Shown piece by piece: positions 10,151-17,226 of a stretch of 64,000 bases of DNA. Below the pieces are notes generated by a model that was not told where the DNA came from, made no database searches, and saw only the letters and a list, made by a program, of their open reading frames with translations. This DNA is from Chromobacterium sp. ATCC 53434 (GTDB taxonomy: Bacteria; Pseudomonadota; Gammaproteobacteria; Burkholderiales; Chromobacteriaceae): positions 2,728,001 through 2,792,000 of the forward strand of contig NZ_CP025429.1 in the NCBI RefSeq assembly GCF_002848345.1. Direction: 5' to 3'. The translations under genes and the position numbers were made by a program. Position 1 is the first letter of the stretch. Each line of letters opens with the position of its first letter.

Positions 10151-11329
10151 ATGCAAAAGAAGAATCTGGCAGCTATCGTTGCATCGCTGTTCATCGTCCC
10201 GGTCGCGGCCCACGCCGACGTCACCATCTATGGTTTCATCAGCGCCGGCATCGAATCCGCCAAGGCCACTGGCTCGACCACCAGCCAATACAACTCCCGC
10301 ACCCGCGTGGTGGACGAAAACTCCCGCATCGGCTTCAAAGGCTGGGAAAGCCTCGGCGGCGGCACCAAGGCGATCTGGCAGGTTGAAAGCAGCCTGCGCA
10401 ACTTCGAGCAGGGCGGCACCAACGACAAGGGTCAAACCGCGACCTTCGCGACCCGCAACACCTTCATCGGCATCGACAACACCGATGTCGGCCGCTTCCT
10501 GATCGGCCAGAACGATTCCGCCTACAAGGTCTTCACCGGCAGCAGCGCCAGCGCGCTGGGCACCGACGTCTTCGTCAACACCACCGCCGACAACTTCAGC
10601 GCCAGCTCGGTCAACAGCCGCGGCGAAGCGCGTCTGACCAACTCCATCCACTGGTTCTCGCCGAACTGGGCCGGCTTCACGCTGGGCGGTTCCTGGGGCG
10701 TCGACGAGGCTCGCGTAGCCGGCAACGACTCCAAGCGCATCTCGCTGGGCCTGGGCTACAACTGGGGCGGCCTGAATGTTGCGACCGCCTGGGACCGTCA
10801 GTATGACATGGCAGTCAAAGCCAACACCAACAGCTACAATACCTCCAGCACCAACGATCCGACCGTCCTCGGCCTGAACTCCGGCAAGAATGTCAGCTTC
10901 TACAGCATCGCCGCCAGCTATAAGTTTGACTTCGGCACCTTCATCGGTGGCAACTACGAATGGGGTACCTTCGACCAGGTCGGCGGCGGCCAGGTCAAGC
11001 AGGACGACTGGCTGATCGCGCTGGGCCAGGACTTCGGCCCCGCCTCGGTCAAGCTGTCCTACGGCCAGCTGGGCGCGCTGAAGAACGTCGGCGCCGGCGT
11101 CAACGGCGACGACTTCAAGGCCAAGCAATGGACGTTGGGCGGCTACTACAACCTGTCCAAGTCCACCCAGCTGCTGACCTACTACACGAAGATCACCAAC
11201 AATCGTCTGGCCAAGGCTAACTTCGCCAACAACCCGGTCTACGATACCGGCCTGGGCACCAGCGCCGCCGCTCTGACCGCCGGCAACAGCCCGCAGGCCT
11301 TCGGCGTCGGCATGAAGGTATCGTTCTAA
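10151..11329 (+). CDS. Gram-negative porin (Neisseria-type)
   Basis: A 392-residue outer-membrane beta-barrel. Residues 1-22 form a signal peptide ending AHA, followed by DVTIYGFISAGIE, the usual start of betaproteobacterial porins. The loop-3 motif NTFIGIDNTDVGRFLIGQND is present and the protein ends in phenylalanine (MKVSF), the C-terminal signal for BAM assembly. It allows diffusion of small hydrophilic solutes as a trimer. It is preceded by GGAG and followed by a strong terminator. Confidence 0.93.
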   Translation: MQKKNLAAIVASLFIVPVAAHADVTIYGFISAGIESAKATGSTTSQYNSRTRVVDENSRIGFKGWESLGGGTKAIWQVESSLRNFEQGGTNDKGQTATFATRNTFIGIDNTDVGRFLIGQNDSAYKVFTGSSASALGTDVFVNTTADNFSASSVNSRGEARLTNSIHWFSPNWAGFTLGGSWGVDEARVAGNDSKRISLGLGYNWGGLNVATAWDRQYDMAVKANTNSYNTSSTNDPTVLGLNSGKNVSFYSIAASYKFDFGTFIGGNYEWGTFDQVGGGQVKQDDWLIALGQDFGPASVKLSYGQLGALKNVGAGVNGDDFKAKQWTLGGYYNLSKSTQLLTYYTKITNNRLAKANFANNPVYDTGLGTSAAALTAGNSPQAFGVGMKVSF

Positions 11330-11352
11330 GCTGCTCCAAAGCCGCTCCAAGC

Positions 11353-11382
11353 AAAACGCCACGGCATGCCGTGGCGTTTTTT
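11353..11382. terminator. Terminator after the porin gene
   Basis: A long stem (AAAACGCCACGGCA / TGCCGTGGCGTTTT) followed by a T-run on the plus strand and preceded by A residues. It can serve both the porin gene and the convergent nuclease gene. Confidence 0.85.
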
Positions 11383-11400
11383 GTTTCCGATGCCGGCCGA

Positions 11401-12246
11401 TCAACCGCACATGCGGCTCAATTCCTCCGGCCGCGACACCAGGAAGTTTCCCTCCCCCTGCCACTGCACGATGCGTTTGTCGCGCTGCCGCTCCCACTCG
11501 TCGACCGGATATTGCCGCGCCCAGGCGCACATCAGCTTGCGGTCCTGATCGCTGATGCGCAGGCCGTAGCGCTGGTGCATGTATAGTGTGATCCGCGCCG
11601 CGGCGCCGCGCACTTCCTCGCGCGGCTGGAAACGCTTCTGCTTGAAATCGACCAGCGAACGGCACTGGCCGTAAATCGGCCGGGGATGGGCTTCCCAGGC
11701 GCCATAGGCGAAATTGGCGCGATCGCCGTTGACCTCGCCGACCGCCGGCACCAGATTGTTCAGATCGCCTTCCGCCATCCGGAACAGCGCGTCGCGGTCG
11801 CCGCAGGCCTTGCGGCCGCCCTGCTGCCAGCACTGCCGCTGGTGGCCGAGCACCCAGGCCGGCACCACGTGCTCCCACTCGATCCGGCTGGCTCGGGTCT
11901 CCGACTTGCGCGGACGATAGCCGCAGGACTGCCAGTCCACCGCCTTGTCCCGGTAGCGGCAACCGCAGTAGAAGTCGACCTCCATGCCGGAATAAATCCG
12001 CGGCAGAATGCGCTTGGCCGCGGGGAAGTCGCGATGACCGACCTCCTTTCCGCCTCGAACCAGGGTCGCGGGCCTGACCGCCTTGGCCTCGGCCGGCTGC
12101 TGCCCGCCGCCGACGCCGGACAGCACCGCCTCGCCCCATTCCGCCAAGCGCCGCACCTCCGCGGATTTCACCAAAGTCTCGGCCTGCCTGGAATCGCAGG
12201 CCGACAACGCCATTATGCTAACAAGGGAAAATATCAATCTACGCAT
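11401..12246 (-). CDS. Endonuclease I family lipoprotein nuclease
   Basis: A 281-residue protein with a lipoprotein signal (lipobox LSAC, Cys at about residue 16), so probably membrane-tethered in the periplasm. The His-Me finger nuclease core shows EWEHVVPAW and NNLVPAVGEVNGDRANFAYG, as in EndA/Vvn nucleases. Several cysteines (CGC, QSCGY, HQRQC, KACGD) likely form disulphides. It would degrade DNA outside the cytoplasm. The start at 12246 is chosen because the longer frame lacks a signal sequence. Confidence 0.88.
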   Translation of the reverse strand: MRRLIFSLVSIMALSACDSRQAETLVKSAEVRRLAEWGEAVLSGVGGGQQPAEAKAVRPATLVRGGKEVGHRDFPAAKRILPRIYSGMEVDFYCGCRYRDKAVDWQSCGYRPRKSETRASRIEWEHVVPAWVLGHQRQCWQQGGRKACGDRDALFRMAEGDLNNLVPAVGEVNGDRANFAYGAWEAHPRPIYGQCRSLVDFKQKRFQPREEVRGAAARITLYMHQRYGLRISDQDRKLMCAWARQYPVDEWERQRDKRIVQWQGEGNFLVSRPEELSRMCG

Positions 12247-12301
12247 TAATCGGAGTCTAAAGAATTCACCCCGATACGGCAATATTGTTGCCGGACAAGC
12301 C

Positions 12302-12333
12302 AAAAGCCCGCGCCGGAAACCGGCGCGGGCTTT
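12302..12333 (-). terminator. Terminator for the M13 peptidase transcript
   Basis: A strong 13-bp GC-rich stem (AAAGCCCGCGCCGG / CCGGCGCGGGCTTTT). On the minus strand it lies 300 nt after the peptidase stop codon, because a 269-bp repeat element sits between them. Confidence 0.7.
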
Positions 12334-12334
12334 A

Positions 12335-12603
12335 AGAGCCTGTTTACGATCTTTTGACGAGCATCGCAGCCCAGCCAGCAGGTCAGATGCAAGGCGAAGG
12401 GCGTAGGCCTTGGTGATTCCAAGGTCCAGCCCGACAACGCCGCAGATGGCCTGCTGGCTGGGCTGCCCTCCGGGACGGTTTTCTGCCGGCGCATGGCTTT
12501 GTCAAACGTCCCTTGCAGTGAACGACACTGCGGCGGGCCGCTTTCCGCGCCCTGCATCCGGCAGAAAACCGCCGATGCCGCAAAAAGATCGTAAACAGGC
12601 TCT
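12335..12603. mobile_element. MITE-like element, copy 1 (intact ends)
   Basis: A 269-bp non-coding element with near-perfect 21-bp terminal inverted repeats: AGAGCCTGTTTACGATCTTT at 12335 and its complement at 12583-12603. Inside are nested inverted repeats: a 17-bp pair at 12366-12382 and 12450-12466, and CGGTTTTCTGCCGG at 12476-12489 with its complement at 12558-12571. There is no ORF of note and no clear target duplication. Shorter or decayed relatives lie at 20482 and about 41668. It is probably a non-autonomous transposon mobilised by an IS elsewhere. Confidence 0.8.
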
Positions 12604-12635
12604 AAGAGCCTGCTGTCAGAATGACGGCTTGCCGC

Positions 12636-14633
12636 TTACCAGATGCGAATGCGCTTATCTTCCGGCTTGAACATCTTGTCGCCGGACTTGACGCCGAAAG
12701 CCTGCTGAAAAGCATCGCTATTGGACGTCGCGCCGATCGCGCGGAAAGCCTCCGGCGAGTGCGGATCCGATACCAACCGGGCCAGCAGGGCCTCGTCCCT
12801 GGCCTTGCCGCGCCAGATCTGCGCGAAGCCGTAGAAGAAACGCTGATCGCCGCTCATGCCGTCTATCACCGGCGCCGGCTTGCCGCCCAGCGACAGCTGG
12901 TAAGCCTTGTAGGCGATCTGCAGGCCGGCGTTGTCGGCGATGTTCTCGCCCAGCGTCAGCTCGCCGTTCACATGCTTGCCCGGCAGCGGTTCGTAAGCGT
13001 TGTACTGCGCCACCAGCTTGCTGGTCAATTCGTGGAAGCGCTCCTTGTCCTCGGCGGTCCACCAGTCGCGCAGATTGCCGTCGGCGTCGAACTGGCTGCC
13101 CTGGTCGTCGAAACCATGGCTGATTTCATGGCCGATCACCGCGCCGATGCCGCCGTAATTGGCCGCGTCGTCGGCCGCGACGCTGAAGAACGGCGGCTGT
13201 AGAATGGCGGCCGGGAAGACGATTTCGTTCTGGCTGGGGTTGTAATAGGCGTTGACGGTCTGCGGCGTCATGCCCCACTCGGTCCGGTCCACCGGCTTGC
13301 CCAGATGGGACAGCTGCCACTGATACTCGAAGTGGCTGGAGCGCTTGACGTTGCCGACGAGATCGTCCGCCTTCAACGCCAGGCCGTCGTAATCGCGCCA
13401 GTGGTCCGGATAACCGATCTTCAACATGTATTTGGACAGCTTGTACTGCGCCGCCTGCTTGGTGGCCGGCCCCATCCAGCTCAGGCCGTCTATGCTCTGG
13501 TGATAGGCCTGCATCAGGTTGGCCACCAGTTGCTGCATCTTCTGCTTGTTCTCCGGCGGGAAATACTTGGCCACGTACAACTGACCCAGCGCCTCGCCCA
13601 ACGAACCTTCGACCAGTTGCACGCCGCGCTTCCAGCGCGGACGCTGCTCCTTGGCGCCGGACAGCGCCTTGCCGTAGAAATCGAAGCGGGCATCGCTCAA
13701 GGCCTTGTCCAGATACGGCGCATAGCCGTCCAGCGTATGCGCGATCAGGTAGTCCTGCCACACGAGCAGCGGCTCCTTCTGCAGCAGCAGGGCCAGGCCT
13801 TTGACATATTCCGGCTGATCGACATTGAACAAGCCCGGATCGGCGATGCCGGCCGCGGCGAAGAAGCCGTGCCAGTCAAGCTTGGGCGCCAGCTTGCCCA
13901 GCTGGGCCAGCGTCATCTTGTTGTAACGCTTCTGCGGATCGCGGTTGTCCACCCTGCTGCGCTGCAGCTGGGCCAGCTTGGTTTCCAGCGCCATCACTCG
14001 CTTGGCGCGTTTTTCCGGCTGCGCATAACCGGCCAGACGGAACAAACGCTCGAGATAGCCCTGATAGGCCGCCCTGGCCTTGGCGAAGCGCGCGTCCTTG
14101 CCCAGATAGTAATCGCGGTCCGGCATCGCCAGCCCGCTCTGCGACAGCTCCGGCAGGTAGGCGGTGGCGTCCTTGGCATCTATGCCCACTTCCAGCGCCA
14201 GCGGAAGCCTGACATTGCCCGACTGCCAGCCGCCCAGCAGGCGCAGCAATTCGCCGCGACCGGACAGCATGGTCACCGCCTGCAGGTCCGGCTCCAGCGG
14301 CTGCAAGCCCTTCTTGTCAGCCATGGCCTCGTCCATGAAGCTGGCGTACAAGGCGGCGATCCGCTGCTGATTGCCGCCGGCCTGGACCGAAGACCCTTCG
14401 ATCAGGCCGCGACTGCGCGCCTCGCTCAGATCGCGCAATTCCTTGAACGCCCCTTCCCACGACTCGGTCGGCGGAATCTCGTGGGTATCCAGCCATTTGC
14501 CGTTGACCGCGAGATAGATGTCGTCCTGCGGACGGACACTGCGGTCGAAATTGCCGGTATCGATGCCGGACAGCCCGTGCCCCCAAGCCTGGCCGGCCAG
14601 CAGCAGGGCCAGCGCCAACGCCTTTATTTTCAT
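12636..14633 (-). CDS. M13 family zinc metallopeptidase (neprilysin/PepO-like)
   Basis: A 665-residue secreted peptidase with a signal peptide (residues 1-18, cut near AWG). The zinc motif HEISH within VIGHEISHGFDDQG is at about 500, and the third ligand glutamate is in GENIADNAG at about 561. The substrate-binding NAYYNPSQNEIVFPA segment is typical. It cleaves oligopeptides in the periplasm or outside. The C-terminus KRIRIW varies from the usual CRVW. The ATG at 14633 has GGAG nine bases upstream. Confidence 0.93.
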   Translation of the reverse strand: MKIKALALALLLAGQAWGHGLSGIDTGNFDRSVRPQDDIYLAVNGKWLDTHEIPPTESWEGAFKELRDLSEARSRGLIEGSSVQAGGNQQRIAALYASFMDEAMADKKGLQPLEPDLQAVTMLSGRGELLRLLGGWQSGNVRLPLALEVGIDAKDATAYLPELSQSGLAMPDRDYYLGKDARFAKARAAYQGYLERLFRLAGYAQPEKRAKRVMALETKLAQLQRSRVDNRDPQKRYNKMTLAQLGKLAPKLDWHGFFAAAGIADPGLFNVDQPEYVKGLALLLQKEPLLVWQDYLIAHTLDGYAPYLDKALSDARFDFYGKALSGAKEQRPRWKRGVQLVEGSLGEALGQLYVAKYFPPENKQKMQQLVANLMQAYHQSIDGLSWMGPATKQAAQYKLSKYMLKIGYPDHWRDYDGLALKADDLVGNVKRSSHFEYQWQLSHLGKPVDRTEWGMTPQTVNAYYNPSQNEIVFPAAILQPPFFSVAADDAANYGGIGAVIGHEISHGFDDQGSQFDADGNLRDWWTAEDKERFHELTSKLVAQYNAYEPLPGKHVNGELTLGENIADNAGLQIAYKAYQLSLGGKPAPVIDGMSGDQRFFYGFAQIWRGKARDEALLARLVSDPHSPEAFRAIGATSNSDAFQQAFGVKSGDKMFKPEDKRIRIW

Positions 14634-14661
14634 CTCTTGTTTCTCCATGACACTTTGCGGT

Positions 14662-14690
14662 GAAAAGAAAGGCAGCCAGTGGCTGCCTTT
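14662..14690 (-). terminator. Terminator of the tonB-exbBDD transcript
   Basis: An 11-bp stem (AAAGGCAGCCA / TGGCTGCCTTT) 22 nt after the last exbD stop, followed on the minus strand by TCTTTTC. Confidence 0.8.
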
Positions 14691-14712
14691 CCGGTCCGGT
14701 CGAAAACCGCGT

Positions 14713-15135
14713 TTACTGCACGAACTGTTCCGATCCGACGATGCCCAGCTTCGTCAGGCCCAGACGCTGCGACTCCGCCAGCACCATCGCCACCGGCGCG
14801 TAACTCGCGTCCTTGTTCGGCTTGATGTGCAACTCCGGCTGCGGCTCCGCCTTGCCCGCCGCCGCCAGCTTGGTTTCCAGCGCCTCGCGACTCTGCAAAC
14901 GCTCGCCGTTCCACATCACCGCGTTGTCCGGCGCGATGTCGATCTGCACCACCACCGGCTTCGTCAACGGCTTCGACGGCGTGTTCTGCGGCATGTCCAG
15001 CTTCACCGCGTGCGTCTGGATCGGTATCGTGATGATCAGCATGATCAGCATCACCAACATCACGTCGATCAACGGCGTGGTGTTGATTTCCATCATCAGG
15101 TCGTCTTCTCCCGACGACCCCACGTTCATCGCCAT
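14713..15135 (-). CDS. exbD: ExbD/TolR biopolymer transport protein (second copy)
   Basis: A 140-residue inner-membrane protein with one transmembrane helix (about 20-42) and a periplasmic domain. The motif INTTPLIDVMLVMLIMLII contains the conserved Asp (about D25) of the ExbD proton channel. It works with ExbB and TonB to harness the proton gradient for outer-membrane transport. It is 10 nt after the first exbD and shares its architecture but not close sequence identity, so the two are paralogues. A 3' relic of this gene occurs at 41.5 kb. Confidence 0.92.
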   Translation of the reverse strand: MAMNVGSSGEDDLMMEINTTPLIDVMLVMLIMLIITIPIQTHAVKLDMPQNTPSKPLTKPVVVQIDIAPDNAVMWNGERLQSREALETKLAAAGKAEPQPELHIKPNKDASYAPVAMVLAESQRLGLTKLGIVGSEQFVQ

Positions 15136-15145
15136 GATCCCTCTC

Positions 15146-15592
15146 CTACTCGCTCGCGCCGCCCGGACTCGGCGGCTCCGTGATAAACGCGATCTTGACG
15201 ATCCCAGCCTGCTGCACCGCCAGCACGATGCGACCTATCGGCGCGTACTTCGCCGACGCGTCGCCCCGGATGTGCACTTCCGGCTGCGGATCCTTCTTCG
15301 CTTCCTTCACCAGACGCGTCAACAGTTCCGCCTGATCCTTCACCGGCGTCATGTTCCAGTAGATCCGGCTGTCCGGTCCCACGCCCAGCACCACATTCTC
15401 CGGCTTGGTCTGCGTCGGAATGTTCTGCTCTTTCGGCAGCGTCATCTTCACCGTCTGCGTCACCACCGGCACCGTGATCAGAAAGATGATCAGCAGCACC
15501 AGCATCACGTCCACCAACGGCGTGGTGTTGATCGCCGACAGCACCTGATCCTCTTCCGCCCGGCCGTGCCCTATTCGCTTGTATCGGGCCAT
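15146..15592 (-). CDS. exbD: ExbD/TolR biopolymer transport protein (first copy)
   Basis: A 148-residue protein with the same build: a short cytoplasmic N-terminus, one helix containing INTTPLVDVMLVLLIIF with the channel Asp, and a periplasmic domain. Six bases separate it from the exbB stop, so translation is probably coupled. Two ExbD proteins in one operon occur in several proteobacteria, sometimes with division of labour between receptors. Confidence 0.93.
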   Translation of the reverse strand: MARYKRIGHGRAEEDQVLSAINTTPLVDVMLVLLIIFLITVPVVTQTVKMTLPKEQNIPTQTKPENVVLGVGPDSRIYWNMTPVKDQAELLTRLVKEAKKDPQPEVHIRGDASAKYAPIGRIVLAVQQAGIVKIAFITEPPSPGGASE

Positions 15593-15598
15593 CGCTGC

Positions 15599-16345
15599 TT
15601 ACCGGTTCGGGTTGTTCAGCAGGCTGGCGTGCAGGCGGCCGGACACCACGCGCACATTGTCCAGCACCAGCTTGTTGCGACGCACCAGCCAGTTGTAACC
15701 CAGCACCGCCGGCACCGCCACCGCCAGACCGATCGCCGTCATGATCAGCGCCTCGCCCACCGGACCGGCCACCTTGTCGATCGACGCCTGACCCGACGTG
15801 CCGATCTTCACCAGCGCGTGGTAAATGCCCCAGACCGTGCCGAACAGACCAACGAACGGCGCCGTCGAACCCACCGTCGCGATCACCGACAGGCCGTTCT
15901 GCATGTGGTGGCTCGCCGAATCCACCGCGTCCGAAATCGCCATCGCCACCCAGGTGTTCAGATCCACGCGGTTAGCCAGCTCGCCCTTGTGCTCGCCCGC
16001 CGCCTCGATGCCGGCCTGCGCCACCGCGCTGTACATTCCTTCGTCCGCCAGCTCGCTGGCGGCCTTTTGCAGCTCCACGCCATGGTGGGCCAGCAACTCA
16101 TGCCCCTGCTTGATCAGGCGGCGTTGTTCCAACAGCTTGACGATGCCCACATACCAGGTCGACGCGGACATGATCAGCAGAATAATCAGCGTACCGCGCG
16201 CCACGAAGTCGCCTTGCGACCACAGCGCGTCGATACCGTACGGATTCGAAGTGTTGACGGTCTCGGCCGCCAATGCCGGCAGCGCGCTCATCAGCGCGGC
16301 CGCGCCCAATACTTTGCCCAGAAGGGATCGGGTGATCTTGATCAT
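15599..16345 (-). CDS. exbB: ExbB/TolQ/MotA-type proton channel protein
   Basis: A 248-residue protein. A cleavable-looking N-terminal signal ends near ALAAE, then there are three transmembrane helices. The segment GSTAPFVGLFGTVWGIYHAL and the later GEALIMTAIGLAVAVPAVLGYN are the family signatures. It forms a pentameric channel around ExbD in the inner membrane. A strong AAAGGAG lies before the start. It is 35 nt downstream of tonB. Confidence 0.94.
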   Translation of the reverse strand: MIKITRSLLGKVLGAAALMSALPALAAETVNTSNPYGIDALWSQGDFVARGTLIILLIMSASTWYVGIVKLLEQRRLIKQGHELLAHHGVELQKAASELADEGMYSAVAQAGIEAAGEHKGELANRVDLNTWVAMAISDAVDSASHHMQNGLSVIATVGSTAPFVGLFGTVWGIYHALVKIGTSGQASIDKVAGPVGEALIMTAIGLAVAVPAVLGYNWLVRRNKLVLDNVRVVSGRLHASLLNNPNR

Positions 16346-16380
16346 GGTATTGCTCCTTTGTGTCTTGAGATGCCCTGGTC

Positions 16381-17037
16381 TTAGGAGCCAGAGTCGAGTT
16401 TGAAGCCGAATTCCTGTTTCAGCTGGGTATTGGCCTGGCAGGTATAGCCTTGCAATGCGTTCGCGATCGCCGACTTGAACGCGCTACGGTAGCGCGGCGG
16501 GATGTCGCCGCTGAAATTGTAGCTGGCGTTGCCACCGAACTTGCCGTCCGCGCCGACGCTGAACACCACGTTCACCACGCCTTGCACTTCGTCTTCCTGC
16601 GCCTTGCTCGGATATTCCGGTGCTTCCAGATGGCTGCAGTTCGCCTTGGCCGAAACCGGGCCTTTGGGCGCTTCCACCACCGGCGCCGGCGTCGGCGCAG
16701 GTTGCGGCTTCGGATCGGACGTCACCGACTGGATCGCGTTCGCCGATTGCGTGACCGGCGGCGGGTTCACCACCGGCGGCACATAGGCCTGCGGCTTAGG
16801 CGTCGCCGGCTGCTGCACCACCTTCTCGATTTTCGGCGGCGGCGGCGGCGGAGGCGGCGGCGGTTCGCTGATCACCGCGACTTCCACTTTCTGCTGGATC
16901 ACCTTCACCACGCCCTGCGCCAATCCCGTCACCAGCGCGTAGATCAGCACGGCGTGAAAGATGATCACGCCGGCAAGGCCGGCGAATCGTCGCCGGGGCG
17001 GAGGCCCTCCCACTCCCTTGGCTGTGATACTAGTCAT
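16381..17037 (-). CDS. tonB: TonB energy transducer 1
   Basis: A 218-residue protein with one N-terminal membrane helix (about 20-42), a proline-rich periplasmic spacer with a run of ten prolines at about 61-70, and a C-terminal TonB fold starting KANCSHLEAPEYPSKAQ. It spans the periplasm and pulls on TonB boxes of receptors. It heads the tonB-exbB-exbD-exbD cluster behind a receptor gene. A closely similar paralogue lies at 41.8 kb. Confidence 0.94.
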   Translation of the reverse strand: MTSITAKGVGGPPPRRRFAGLAGVIIFHAVLIYALVTGLAQGVVKVIQQKVEVAVISEPPPPPPPPPPKIEKVVQQPATPKPQAYVPPVVNPPPVTQSANAIQSVTSDPKPQPAPTPAPVVEAPKGPVSAKANCSHLEAPEYPSKAQEDEVQGVVNVVFSVGADGKFGGNASYNFSGDIPPRYRSAFKSAIANALQGYTCQANTQLKQEFGFKLDSGS

Positions 17038-17131
17038 ATGGGTTACCCACTCTATTCAAAACCGGCAAGCCGGGCCCGTCTGCCTTGTGGGCCGACAGGC
17101 CCGGACCCGCCAACGGATTACAACACCGGAG

Positions 17132-17151
17132 GGGCGCGAAGCTTCGCGCCC
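17132..17151 (-). terminator. 20-bp perfect palindrome between receptor 1 and tonB1
   Basis: GGGCGCGAAGCTTCGCGCCC is a perfect palindrome 76 nt after the receptor stop. No T-run follows, so it may be a weak or processing hairpin that sets the receptor/tonB expression ratio, or an operator. Confidence 0.35.
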
Positions 17152-17226
17152 GCCCGGTACCTACTTCTCGGGTTCACAACCCATGACAGAATGCTATAGC
17201 TGTGGACTAAATACAATAGCCAGACA

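Noticed and set aside
12335..12603. Copy 1 repeat read as a CRISPR or REP array
   Set aside because: It has no regularly spaced direct repeats; terminal inverted repeats and nested palindromes fit a transposon-like element better.
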